Program-made: the position numbers and the translations under genes | The notes under the pieces: model-generated | Database searches by the model: none | The model's input: the letters and a program-made list of their open reading frames with translations, nothing else | What the model was told of the DNA's origin: nothing | Source of the DNA: Rana temporaria | Taxonomy: Eukaryota > Chordata > Amphibia > Anura > Ranidae | Reading direction: 5' to 3' | Assembly (NCBI RefSeq): GCF_905171775.1 | Contig: NC_053492.1 | Coordinates: 62,169,370 to 62,233,369, forward strand | DNA: 64,000 nt | Shown: piece by piece, positions 33,506-46,400 of the stretch | Numbering within the stretch: position 1 is the first letter of the stretch | Layout: each line of letters starts with the position of its first letter

Positions 33506-33699
33506 ACTCCAACGGCCTGCCACTGTTACCAGGTGCTGTGACGTCACGCCATATCCCCTCCTCCCTCAGTGTTCTAACGTTCTGTTGCTATGGCGACCTG
33601 GTACTCCAACGGCCTGCCACTGTTACCAGATGCTGTGACGTCACGCCATATCCCCTCTTCCCTCAGTGTTCTAACGTTCTGCTGCTATGCCGACCTGGT
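33506..33699 (+). promoter_or_regulatory. Tandemly duplicated 97-bp promoter module with CRE and X-box-like sites
   Basis: Two copies (33506-33602 and 33603-33699) differ at only a few positions. Each has the full CRE palindrome TGACGTCA (33539-33546 and 33636-33643), the binding site of CREB/CREM/ATF factors. Copy 1 also has GTTGCTATGGCGAC (33584-33597), close to the RFX X-box consensus; in copy 2 it has decayed to CTGCTATGCCGAC. The block ends 137 bp before the start codon of the kinase gene. CRE plus X-box is a pairing known from testis and ciliated-cell promoters, so such expression is possible, but this is inference. Confidence 0.55.
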
Positions 33700-33836
33700 A
33701 AATAGAGGTGCGCAAAGGTCGAGCTGCCAGTCTGTTCTCAGCAGCGATAGCGAACGCATCGTTACTCTAGAGCTCTGTGTACAAGTACTATATTATTTAT
33801 CATAGATTCCTATAATAAATATTGAAATAAATCACG

Positions 33837-36210
33837 ATGAAGTGCAAAGGGAAAATAAGCAACAGAATGCATCCGTACATGAAAAAGGGGAAGATTACTC
33901 CAGAACAACAACGGGTACCTTCTGCACAGGAGATAGAGGAGCTCATTGAATCATACAGTGAGCTCAGCATGGAAACATCTCAACAATACCCCCGAAAGGG
34001 GAAGAGGCTGCCAAGCAGCAATGATAGGAACTCCGATGAGAGGAGTTCCAAAGAGGATAACAAGGGAAGGGGAAAGAAGCGTAAGGAAGGCGATGAGCAG
34101 GGATTCATCATAGATGATGACCTGCAAAGGCCGGCAAAGATGGGAAGATTCGAAGACAAGGAAAGGGGAAAGAAGCGTAAGGAAGGCAATGAGCAGGGAT
34201 TCATCATACATGATGATGACCAGCAAAGGCCAGCAAAGATGGTAAGATTCAAAGACAAGGAAAGGGGAAAGAAGCGTAAGGAAGGCGATGAGCAGGGATT
34301 CATCATAGATGATGACCTGCAAAGGCCGGCAAAGATGGTAAGATTCAAAGACAAGGAAAGGGGAAAGAAGCGTAAGGAAGGCGATGAGCAGGGATTCATC
34401 ATAGATGATGACCTGCAAAGGCCGGCAAAGATGGGAAGATTCAAAGACAAGGAAAGGGGAAAGAAGCGTAAGGAAGGCGATGAGCAGGGATTCATAATAG
34501 ATGATGACCAGCAAAGGCCAGCAAAGATGGTAAGATTCGAAGACAAGGAAAGGAGAAAGAAGCGTAAGGAAGGCGATGAGCAGGGATTCATCATAGATGA
34601 TGACCAGCAAAGGCCAGCAAAGATGGTAAGATTCGAAGACAAGGAAAGGGGAAAGAAGCGTAAGGAAGGCGATGAGCAGGGATTCATCATAGATGATGAC
34701 CAGCAAAGGCCAGCAAAGATGGTAAGATTCGAAGACAAGGAAAGGGGAAAGAAGCGTAAGGAAGGCGATGAGCAGGGATTCATCATAGATGATGACCTGC
34801 AAAGGCCAGCAAAGATGGTAAGATTCGAAGACAAGGAAAGGGGAAAGAAGCGTAAGGAAGGCGATGAGCAGGGATTCATCATAGATGATGATGACCTGCA
34901 AAGGCCGGCAAAGATGGTAAGATTCAAAGACAAGGAAAGGGGAAAGAAGCGTAAGAAAGGCGATGAGCAGGGATTCATCATAGATGATGACCTGCAAAGG
35001 CCGGCAAAGATGGGAAGATTCAAAGACAAGGAAAGGGGAAAGAAGCGTAAGGAAGGCGATGAGCAGGGATTCATCATAGATGATGATGACCTGCAAAGGC
35101 CAGCAAAGATGGTAAGATTCGAAGACAAGGAAAGGGGAAAGAAGCGTAAGGTGGGTGATAAGCAGGGATTCATACCTGCTGATGGAGAAAGGCCACCTAA
35201 AGCGACAAGATATGATGCTCAACAGAGCGGGGCCAAAGCAGTCCAGCACTGCATGCAAGCCCCACCCATGCCCAAGTGGAAAGGGAAATGGGACATAAAA
35301 AAGGGCAATACTGTACATCCATACAAAAGGAGAGGCTGTAGGAAAGGTGATGAACAGGGATTCAACCAACCTGCTGTTAGAGAAAGGCCAGCTAAAGAAG
35401 CAAGATCTGATGCTCTACAAAACGAGGCCAAAAGTGCCAAAAACTCCATGCAAGCCCCAACATTGCCCACGTGGAAAGGAAAATGGCAAGAGAAAAAATG
35501 CAAACCCGTACATCCATACAAGAGGAGAGGCTGTAGGAAAGGTGATGAGCAGGGATTCAACCAACCTGCTGATGGAGAAAGGCCAGCTAAAGAAGCAAGA
35601 TCTGATGCTCTACAAAACGAGGCCAAAAGTGCCAAAAACTCCATGCAAGCCCCAACATTGCCCACGTGGAAAGGAAAATGGCAAGAGAAAAAATGCAAAC
35701 CCGTACATCCATACAAGAGGAGAGGCTGTAGGAAAGGTGATGAGCAGGGATTCAACCAACCTGCTGATGGAGAAAGGTCAGCTAAAAAGGCAATATCAAT
35801 TGCTCAGCAGAGTGGGGCCAAAGCTGTCCAGCACTCTATGCAAGTCCCAATATTGCCCAAGTGGAATGGGAAATTGGAAAAGAAAAAATTCAGGGAGGAT
35901 ATGGATAGGTCCACTAAATCACCTAATGGATTAAAGGTGAAAATACCACAACGATGCCCCAAAAATGATAAGCGGGTATTTCACCAAGCTGCTGATGAAG
36001 AAAGGCCAGCACCTAGTGGGCTAAAGGTGGAGACACCACCACAATGCCCCAGAAATTATAAACAGGAATTTGACCAAGCTGCTGATGAAGAAAGACCAGT
36101 AGAGAATGAAATATTTTGTGCTGTAAAAGGATGGGCCAATGCGGTCGTAGACTTTCTCTATGCCCCAATAAGTCCCCAGATGAATAACAAGATCGCTCCA
36201 GATAATAAAG
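33837..36210 (+). CDS. Kinase gene exon 1: start codon and repetitive N-terminal region
   Basis: ATG at 33837 has A at -3, and an in-frame TAA lies three codons upstream, so this is the first possible start. The exon encodes 791 residues and ends AAAG|GTAAGA at 36210/36211, phase 1. The first part (MHPYMKKGK and following) is unique. Then come eleven 32-33-residue units of the form ERGKKRKEGDEQGFIIDDDL followed by QRPAKMVRFKDK. Four longer units of up to about 65 residues follow (KGDEQGFNQPADGERPAKEA..., each including W-K/N-GK and VHPYKRRG), and then two short echoes (FxQAADEERP). The composition predicts disorder. Read without splicing, the frame would stop at 36285. Confidence 0.82.
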
Positions 36211-39200
36211 GTAAGAATAAGAGCAATTGCATAGAATATAACACAATTTTCAAGGTTTTAGATATACTGCCCAGGGATGAAAACTAGAGTTAAGCCCTGT
36301 ACACACGGGTCAGAATCTCGTCAGGAAAAAAACATTGTTTTTCCTGACGAGATTCTTGGCAAGAATCTCTTGCCGCCCGAGTGTACAGACACTCCATTCA
36401 AAAGAACCGCCGTTCTTTTGAATGGCAAGAACGCGGTGACATCATTGCGTACGACGAGCATGCGCTCGTCACATTCGATGCTGTCGCCGCCATCTTGATG
36501 CAACCTACCTATGCCTGAGTCAAAATCATTTTGAGCATGCGCGGGTTTCCACGGCGACAGGTAAGTATACACACTCTCAGGTTTCTCGGCAGGAAAACAC
36601 TGCCGAGGATCACAACGAGAAAATAGAAAGCAGGTTCTCTATTTTTCTCGACGAGATTTTGGGCAGTTTTCTTGACGAGAAACCTAAAAGCCTCATATCC
36701 ACGCACGGTTTACTCGGCAAGAAAGCTCTGCCAGCAGTTTTCTTGCTGGTTCCTGCCGAGTAAACCGTGCGAGTGTACGAGGCTTGAGACTAATGCACCA
36801 GTGAAGTGCAAGACCAGTTGTCTATTATAATTGAGGCCCATAGAGTGTGTTTTCCATTAGAAAACAGCAATAGCTTGAATAGAGAAGCCTGTCCCCTGTC
36901 AGCAGCTGCAGAGAGGGACCTCCTACCTAGAATTTAGAAAATTAATGTTACTTTCTCACTGCTAAGTTCTCAAGCATAAAAACAACTGCCCTCCCCAGCT
37001 GAATATAAGGTTTCGGGTGAGATGCAGCTATAACTTAGGTAGACAGGTCTATCCTATTTTATTGGATCAGGCACATGACCACCCTAGCAGTACTTTCTGA
37101 TCTGATGACATTCCTTTATCCCTTTTGCTGCTAGAACAATTCAATTGTCAATGATGTAGAAGCAATTGGGTTGTTTTTAAGCCACCCGCTTTTTCTTCTA
37201 CATTATGCAGCAAATCTGGCAGAATTAAAAAAAAAAGTTTTCAGCTGCTACTGAACCTTGAACTCATTTTGAACCTTCAACTTTTTTTGGGAGTTGTAAA
37301 CAGGAATCTCTCTTTTCCATCATTATACACTCAGTGGGCCAGATCCACGTACCCTGGCGCATCTTTCCGTCCGGCATAGCGTATCTCTGATACACTACGC
37401 CGCCGTAACTTACAGCATATTTTTTGTATCCTGAAAGAATTTGCGTCGTAAGTTATGGCGGCGTAGTGTAACTTTGGCGGCGTAAGGGCGCGCAATTCAA
37501 ATGGATGCGATGGGGGCGTGTTTTATGTAAATACGTCTTGACCCAACGTAATTGAAGTGCGTGCGCCGTCCGTGGGGGTATCCCAGTGCGCATGCTCGAA
37601 ATTAACCCGCGACGGCCATACTTAACATTGAGTACGCCTCATATAGCAGGGGTAACTATACGCCGAAAAAAGCCTTACGGAAACAACGTAAAAAAAATGC
37701 GCCGGCCGGATGTACGTTTGTGGATTTGCGTATCTAGCTAATTTGCATACTCAACGCGGAATTCGATGGAAGCGCCACCTAGCGGCCAGCGTAAATATGC
37801 ACCTTAGATCCGACGGCGTACTAAGACGTACGCCAGTCGGAGCTAACACAGCTTCAGGTGTATCTTGTTTTGTGGATACAAAACAAAGATACGCCAGAGC
37901 AAACTAGAAGTTACGCGGCGTATCAATAGATACGCCAGCGTAACTTCTTTGAGGATCTGGCCCAGTATGTTTAGTGTTTTGTAAAGTATGTATTCTATTG
38001 CTGTAAGCTAATGACATGCCATGATTCTCTTTATCTAGCATCGAGTGAAATACTCCAAGAAGCAGTCGTCGAGGTGGCAAGCAAGGTCAAGGAAGCAAGC
38101 AAGGCAGTTGGTAAGGAAGAAAGCAAGGCAGTTGGTAAGGAAGCACGCAAGGTTGTCATCGATGTGCCTTGCACCGATGTGGGAAGCAAGTTTAGCCTTG
38201 ACAACTTCATCTTTCACAAAATTCTTGGTCAAGGAGCATTCGGAAGAGTAAGTAATCAACAATTTATGAAAAGCAGAATTTATATAATGTTTATCTGTCA
38301 ATATAGTTTTACAAAGATTTGAGCACCTTTAAAACCTCTTAAAATGCCAAAAGCCTGCTGAGTTCATGTTCTGTAGACAGCTAAAGCCAGCCATAGATGG
38401 CTCAAATCTTGGCCGGTTCCTATTGAACCGGCCGAGATTTGAATTATCTATGGGCAGGCTGATTGTACCCAAGTTGATCCATCAATCAACTTAAAGAGAA
38501 ACTCCAGTCTCCCACCAAAATGTTTTAAGTCAGCAGCTACAAATACTGGGCTGGATTCAGATACATTGGCGTATCTGTCCGCCCGGCGTAACGTATCTGA
38601 GATACGTTACGCCGCTCTAACTTTGGGCGTGAGTTCTTTATTCAGAAAGAACTTGCGCCCTTAGTTACGGCGGCGTAACGTATGTGTTGCGGCGTAAGGC
38701 CGCGTAATTCAAATGGGGATGTAGGGGGCGTGTTTTATTAAAATTTGTGTTGACCTCGCGTTTTTTACGTTTTATTTGAACGGCGCATGCGCCAATCCGT
38801 AAAATATCCCAGTGCGCTTACGCGAAATTCCGCTGCAAGGACGTCATTGCTTTCGACGTGAACGTAAATTACGTCCAGCCGTATTCGCGAACGACTTACG
38901 CAAACGACGTAAAATTTCAAAACTCGGCACGGGAACGACGGCAATACTTAACATTAGCTACCCCTCATATAGCAGGGGTAACTATACGCCGGAAAAAGCC
39001 GAACGCAAACAACGTAAAAAAAAAAGCGCCGGGCGGTCGTTCGTTTCTGAATCGGCGTAAATACTCATTTGCATATTCCTCGCGTAAAAATACGGAAGCG
39101 CCACCTAGCGGCCAGCCTGGAATTGCAGCCTAAGATCCTAAGACACTTACACCTGGCGGATCTTAGGGATATCTATGCGTAACCGATTCTCTGAATCAGT

Positions 39201-42200
39201 CACATAGATACGACCGGCCGAACTCTGAGATACGACGGCGTATCAGGAGATACGCCGTTGTATGTCTTTCTGAATCCGGCCCACAGTTCTTCAATCGACT
39301 TCAGGTCTAGGCATCGGCATCTTGACTAAGGGAGACCCACAGTGAAGTCTTGTAACTGTAAATGCGCGAGCTGCAATGTGATTTGTGAATGATCCCACAG
39401 TCTACTGGGACCCGTCATGTGTCCCAGAAGGCCGTGGGGGAGGAGGGGGGTAAACTTCCGCTCAGATTGCTACATCGATATGACTGGAAGTGTGGAAGTG
39501 GATGCCTGTCAAAATCAAGTACCCACCCCCCCCCCAAAAAAAGTAAGGTGCCAAATTTTAAGAAGGGGGGGGAGGAAGCATTGCTTCCTTGAGCTGCAAT
39601 GTGATTTATGAATGGTCCCACAGTCTTCTGGGACCCGTCATGTGTCCCAGAAGGCCGTGGGGGAGGAGGCGGGGTGAACTTCCGCTCAGATCACTACAGC
39701 GATCTGAATGGAAGTGTGGAAGCGGATGCCTGTCAAAATCCGGTACCCCACCCAAAAAAATAAGGTGCCAAATTTTAAGGAGGGGGGGGGGGAGAGAAGG
39801 AAGCATGGAACTTCCCCTTTTGGGTGAAGTTTCTGCTTTAAGAACAACCAGCCTGATGGATTTTTACATACAATTATTGCCAGGGGCTATAGCTGCTTAG
39901 CAATAATCACTGTGTTCTCCTGTTGATGGGGAAATCAAACAATTTTCTTTCATGCAACCAAAAATCGCATCATCTATGACCTGCTTGAGACTAACAATTG
40001 TAGCCAGGCTGGGGGTTGCTGCTGGGGACCCAGAGGTAACCTTTTCAGAACCTGGTGCTGAATTATTTCTAATCATTTGTGTCTTGTGTTTTTTTATTTT
40101 AGGTCGCCCTGGCATCCCATCCTGCCACAGACCAGAAACTGGCAGTCAAGGTGATAAAGAAGAGAAAATTATTAAATCTAGATCCTCAAAGTATTCTTAT
40201 GGAGAGACAAATACTTGAAGACGTTGGAGAGAGTCTTTTTTGTACACACGCCTATGGAACCTTCCAATCAGAAGTAAGTATCGCATTCCTATCAATCACT
40301 CATCAAATGACATCCATATTATACATTTGACCTCCAGTTCCAGCACAGAACTCCCCAAACCAGAAGAACATTAGGGATGATCCAGTTTCACAGAGGCTCG
40401 GACATGGGAGAATTATGGCGGCTGCCATTGTAGAACTTTTCTTTTCAGAATTCTGGTTCTCTCCCTGGCTGTCTTGCCCTTACTTTGGCTTTGTTGTCAC
40501 TGACTTGGATCAGGATTAGCCCCTGTACTTCTCTCATGACAGAGTCACTGTAATGGCAGCCTGGTAGAACTGATAACACGATACAGAGAGACAGCAACTA
40601 TTTTCTTTTCTTAATCAGTTCTCATAAAAATTAGGCTATGTCTGTATGGACGCTGCATGCAGAAAGGCATTCTACCAGAAATCCAGTGCTGTCTTGCATT
40701 ATCATAACTAGTCTTATCAGCCTTATTCAGTTTTCCTCCGTGAACTACAAAACAGCTCCCTGTATGTTTGAGTCCTTGAACACACGGGCAAGAATCTCGT
40801 CAGGAAAAAAACGTTGTTTTTCCTGACGAGATTCTTGGCAAAAATCTCTTGCCGCCCGAGTGTACACACAGACCTTTCAAAATAACCGCGGTTCTCTTGA
40901 AAGGCAAGAACGCGGTGACGTCATCGCGTATGACGAGCATGCGCTCATCACATTCGATGCCGTTGCCGCCATCTTGCTTCACCCTACCTATGCCGTGGAA
41001 GCTACCGCGCATGCGTCAAAGTCATTTTGAGCATGCGCAGGTTTCCACGGCGACAGGTAAGTATACACACTCTCGGGTTTCTCGTCGGGAAACAGGCCGA
41101 CAAGAATCTTGATGAGAAAATAGAGAGCAGGTTCTCTTTTTTTCTCGTCGAGATTCAGGCCAGATTTCCCGACGAGAAACCTGAAAGCCTTGGACACACG
41201 CTCGGTTTACTCGAGTTTTCTTGCTGGTTCTTGCCGAGAAAACCCAGCAGGTGCACGAGGCTATAGAGATGAGGATGGGCACAGATGTTCTGTAGTTCTA
41301 ACATACTTATAGCCAGAATCACAAAGAGTTACGCCGGCGTATCAGTAGATACGCCTTCGTAACTCGGAATCTAAGCCGTCGTATGTTTAAGTGTATTGTC
41401 AAACTGAGATACACTTAAACCTAGCTAAGATACGACGGCCTGCGCCGTCGTATCTTAGCTGTCTAGTTCCGCCGGCCGCTAGGGGCGTGAACGCTGATTT
41501 ACGCCTAGAATGCGTAAATCAGCGAGATACGCCGATTCACGAACGTACGCTTGCCCGTCGCAGTAAAGATAAGCCGTTTACGTAAGGCAATTCCTGGCGT
41601 AAAGTTAGTCGAACAAAGCTGGCCTAGTCAATGTTAAGTATGGCCGTCGTTCCCGCGTCGAAATTTGAAAAATTGACGTTGTTTGCGTAAGTCGTCCGTG
41701 AATGGGGCTGGACGTCATTTACGTTCACGTCGAAACCAATACGTCCTTGTGGTGTACTTTGGAGCAATGCACACTGAGATATGTCCACGGACGACGCATG
41801 CGCCGTTCGTAAAAAAACGTCAATCACGTCGGGTCACGAGAAATTTACATAAAACACGCCCCCGCATCCTCATTTGAATTAGGCGCGCTTACGCCGGCCC
41901 ATTGATGCTGCGCCGCCGTAACTTAGGAGGCAAGTGCTTTGTGAATACAGCACTTGCCTCACTGACTTACGGCGGCGTAGCGTATATGCGATACGCTACG
42001 CCGCCTCAAAAGTGAGCCGCCCTACCTGAATCCAGCTATTATTGTCCTAGGGTGACAATGCAGCACCTCCACAGATACAGTATAGTGAGTGTAGTCATAC
42101 TAGTACAGGAATTGTATCAGTGGCACAATAAGAACATAAAAAATACAGAAAAAACTATTTATGCAGCCATTACATTTGAGCACTGGTAAGCTGCATTATA

Positions 42201-43431
42201 TCACATTTTTATTCTTTGGTTTGGATATGCCTTAAACTTCCAAACTGTCTGTCAGCTCCAGAAATCCCCATATTCCTGCATTTCCAACAAAACACAAACT
42301 TCACATCCACTTTACATTGTTGGTTTGGTGCTTTATACGTATCCTATTAACTTTATGTTTTTGAACCTATATATTTCTTTGTCTTTTACAGGAAGATCTT
42401 TTTTTCGTTATGGAGTACATGAGAGGAGGAGAACTATCCAACCTGATCAAGACTTCTGCTCCATTATCAACTGCTGCAATAAGGTAAGTATCACAAAAAT
42501 ATGGTCTAAGTGAAAAGGTGGGGGTTAGCAGTCATGATGAAGGACTTATGTAAATACAGTAATAATATTTTTCTCAGCCATCAGGAGCAAAGTATCATGA
42601 AATTTAATGTCGTAGAGGGTCAACCTTACATGAGCACGTGATGTGACTAACCCCCTACAAGTTACTACTGCATGATGCTTGTGTATAGCTTATTCCATAG
42701 GGAGCTATTTGTCCACCCTAATTAATGATCAATTGCTACTCCTAGTGATTGGCCACTAGCCTGTTTAGTAGCACAAATCATTTGCTGAAAATCTCTTGTA
42801 TACAACTAGCCTAATGTGGTACCTTTTAGAAAACGGTTAAATCGCTAAGTTTATATTAAAGTAATACTAAAGGCTCGAAAAAAAAAATATATATATATAT
42901 AGATATATATCGAGAGATATATACAGTAAAACCTTGGATTGCGAGCATAATTTGTTCCAGAAACATGCTTGTAATCCAAAGCACTTGTATATCAAAGCAA
43001 ATTTTCCTATAGGAAATAATGGAAACTTAAATGATTCGTTCCACAATCATTTATTCATAGGTCCTTCAGTTTATAGCTCATATAAAAAGATTATAGCAAT
43101 GTGATTGGTTGTGTAACCATAAAATGTCCATCCACAAATGGAAGCCTCCACAAGGGGATTAGAAGCAAAATCCAGCAGGAGCTACAGAGTATAAAAGAGA
43201 AGAGAGGCGCCTCTATGTGTAGCAATATGTTGCTAAATGTTGTACCTTCATTAAATGTAACCATATTACTACACGTAACCATATTACTACACTTAGAGGC
43301 GCCTCTCTTCTCTTTTACACTCAGTTGTGACATGACGCTGCTCTTATATCAAGACATCGCTTGTATATCAAGTCAAAATGTATTAAAAAATGTTGCTTGT
43401 CTTGCAAAACCCTCTCAAACCACAGTTTAAC

Positions 43432-43475
<44 letters not shown>

Positions 43476-46400
43476 GGTAGATTCAGATACATTGGAGTAT
43501 CTATCCGCGCGGCGTAACGTATCTCAGATACGTTACGCCGCCGTAATTTAGGGCGCAAGTTCCGTATTCAGAAAGAACTTCTGCCCTATTTTACGGTGGC
43601 GTAACGTATGTGGTCCGGCGTAAGCCCGCGTAATTCAAATGTGGATGGTGTGGGCGTGTTTTATCAAAATTTACTGTGACCCCACGTATTTGACGTATTT
43701 TACGAACCGCGCATGCGCCGTTCGTGAAAAAATCCCAGTGCGCATGCTCGAAATTCCGCCGCAAATAGTCATTGCTTTCGACATGAACGTAAATTACGTC
43801 CAGCCCTATTCGCGAACAACTTACGCAAACAAAGTAAAATTTTCAAAATTTGAGGCGGGAACGATGTCCATACTTAACATAGGATACGCCTCATATAGCA
43901 GGGGTAACTATACGCCAAAAAAAGCCTTATGGAAACGACGTAAAACAATGCGCCGGCCGGACGTACGTTTGTGAATCGGCGTAACTACCTAATTTGCATA
44001 TTCCTCACGGAAATATACGGAAGCGCCACCTAGCGGCCAGCGTAAATATGCAGCCTAAGATACGACGGCGTAAGAGACTTACGCTGGTTGGATCTTAGGG
44101 AAATCTATGCGTAACTTATTCTATGAATCAGTCGCATAGATACGACCCCGCAACTCAGAGTTACGACGGCGTATCCGGAGATACGCCGTCATAACTCTGT
44201 TGTGAATCTACCCCATTATACTTACCTGCTATATGCAATGGTATTACACAGAGCAGCCCTTATCCTCCTCTTCTCGGGTCCCCCAAAGGAGCTCCTCCCC
44301 CTGGTCGAGTGTCCCCATAGCAAAGAGCAGCTTACTATGGGGGCACTCATGCATGCTCCCTCCTGAGTCCCACTCTGTGTGTCCATAAGACACACAGAAC
44401 AGGGCTCAGCCCCACCCACCGTTCCCTCTTTACTGGCTGTTATTGACAGCAGCGGGAACCAATGGCTCCCGCTGCTGGATCTCAGCCAATGAGGATGGAG
44501 GAAGCTGGGACAGCAGCAGCTCTCATGCACATTGCTAGATCAAGATCGGCACAAGTATTTATTTAGGGGAGACTGCAGGGGGGGGAAGCTGCATACTGAA
44601 GGTTTTTTACCTTCATGCATGCAATGCACGAAGGTAAATAAAACCTTCAGCCTTTATAACCACCTTTAAGTGTTAGGTGGTATCTTTTGTTCTCTACAAT
44701 CAATGTTCCAATCCAAGAGCTCTTGGGCAGAGGGTGTCATTTACCACAGACTTTTTGGTAAATTCAGGTGAAATCTCTATGGGTTGGTTAAGGACCAAAC
44801 AATGAATGTATTACCCCAAGAATCGAACAGTGCCTATCATTGTCAGAGAAATACATTCCATCCTATGACTTGCACTGCTTGGAAGAAATCATCTATTAAT
44901 TATTTATTTTATGTATTTACTTATTCTGTGAAATGTGTGATATTAACAGACCTTTTCTCTTTTTCTACAGATTTATTGCTGCTGAACTTCTCTGTGCTCT
45001 ACAATATCTGCACAGCAATGGCATCGTTCATAGGTAAGTGTTTCCATCGTGATTTTACTTCAATATCTGAGGAAGCCTCACTTCCCCATACTGCATACAT
45101 TTTAATTAAATATAACATCAAGATAAGAATCTCTCTCAGTATAAATGCAGTAATTAAACATGTCCCCTTCTAACTCGGCTCAAAAACCCCATTCAGTAGC
45201 CCCACAAAACTGGCCACAGATGTAAAGATTGCTGTGGGCTCCATAAGCCCCCAAAAACCAAAAACCAAAGAAACAATATTCAGGAGCACTCTGTCAATCC
45301 GCAATGTGTATACAACTATATCATTACTTGTGGATAGAAACACCCCTCAGGTTGTCTCATTCTAATACATATCACCCCCTAGTGGGACTTAAACATGCCC
45401 CACTAGAAGGGCAAAATGTGACAGAGGAAGACAGCTTATGGAGTTTTTCTGCTCCCTTGTTTTCAATAAAGATGTTAAAGTATTGCAGAATGACAGACTG
45501 GGACTTGGCATGGTTTATTCAACTGCAATAAGCTGGGAACTGAGCTCAAGAGATTCATAAAGTGGTGCAGAAAGTTAGTAGGTGATCTAACCCATTGGCA
45601 CCCATCTAATACTGACCTATTAGTATTGGGTGAACTTCCGTTTTAAATATTTGATGTGTAAATATAATGCTCTCTTTTTCTTTTACAGAGACTTGAAACC
45701 CGACAACATACTACTTGACGACTCCGGCCATGTGAAACTCGCAGACTTTGGCCTTTCAAAATGCAACGTGTTTGGATCCCAAAAGATGTACAGTGGTGTT
45801 GGCACTCCAGTCTATATGGCCCCAGAGGTAAGTTGAAACTCTTCTGTTGTCCTTCTACCACTCTATTTTGTATTACTGCTCTGTGTATGGCTTATTTTAT
45901 AGTTAACTTTACTCTCTGTTTTATCAGGTTGGCCAAAGAAGACCCTACGATGCTATGGTCGACTATTATTCACTTGGTGTCATCCTGTTTGAAATGGCCA
46001 CAGGAGCAGATCCACAATCAGTCAGATACAGGAACCAGATCCATCGAAGGAACATTGACCCTGACCTTCGAGATGTCATTGATCAAGTAAGTATAGATAC
46101 TCTAGGATTAGAATTATCCAATAACTATAGGTCCTCAGTATACTGTTGTTTATAGTGACCCTGTTTATGTAAAATGCAGATAAGAGCCCCCTTTCAAGCA
46201 AGCCATCTGTCCCACTGCCCCCTTCACTGAACTCTTCTGCATTGAAAATCGAAGCTTGCAGAAAGTTCTCTAGCACGTTACCAGGTCCTGTATGTCGGGT
46301 ACCCGGTCCCCCACTGTACTATGTGGTTTTGTTCTCTAGCCTTATGTCATTACTATGTTATGTAGTGATAAGGGGGGGGGGGGGCAGAGTAAAACTGGCC

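Larger units (their letters stand above)
36211..38038 (+). other. Kinase intron 1
   Basis: GTAAGA donor, TTATCTAG acceptor. It holds a MITE at about 36291-36786 and a GGGCC MITE at 37336-37963. The 550 bp between them (36790-37335) shows no further feature. Confidence 0.75.
38491..39841. mobile_element. TTAA-type element with nested MITE and tandem duplication
   Basis: The left end TTAA-AGAGAAACTCCAG and right end GTGAAGTTTCTGCT-TTAA are imperfect inverted repeats. The repeat copy at 24716-25042 runs uninterrupted across the corresponding point (CGACTTGAGTACAACCAGCC), which supports a TTAA-targeted insertion here. Confidence 0.65.
38248..40102 (+). other. Kinase intron 2
   Basis: Holds an interspersed repeat (about 38380-38490, resuming at 39842) related to 24716-25042. 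That repeat is interrupted by a TTAA-type element (38491-39841), which itself contains a GGGCC MITE (38548-39282) and a 223-bp tandem duplication (39368-39812). No other exon seen. Confidence 0.75.
40274..42391 (+). other. Kinase intron 3
   Basis: Holds a MITE at about 40767-41266 and a GGGCC MITE at 41311-42036. The flanks (40274-40766 and 42037-42391) show nothing identifiable. Confidence 0.7.
42484..44970 (+). other. Kinase intron 4
   Basis: Holds a Tc1/mariner-like element (42924-43433), two (AT)n tracts (about 42890-42910 and 43439-43472) and a GGGCC MITE (43474-44214). An unclassified GC-rich repeat follows (about 44219-44660). It has an internal GCGGGAACC/GGTTCCCGC-type pairing and an ACCTTCATGCATGCAATGCACGAAGGT hairpin, which I describe only in outline. 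No exon seen. Confidence 0.7.

Noticed and set aside
33951..35369. 472- and 397-codon minus-strand frames opposite kinase exon 1
   Set aside because: Mirror readings of the 96-bp coding repeat. The plus-strand frame has a start, a valid donor and a downstream partner exon; these have none.
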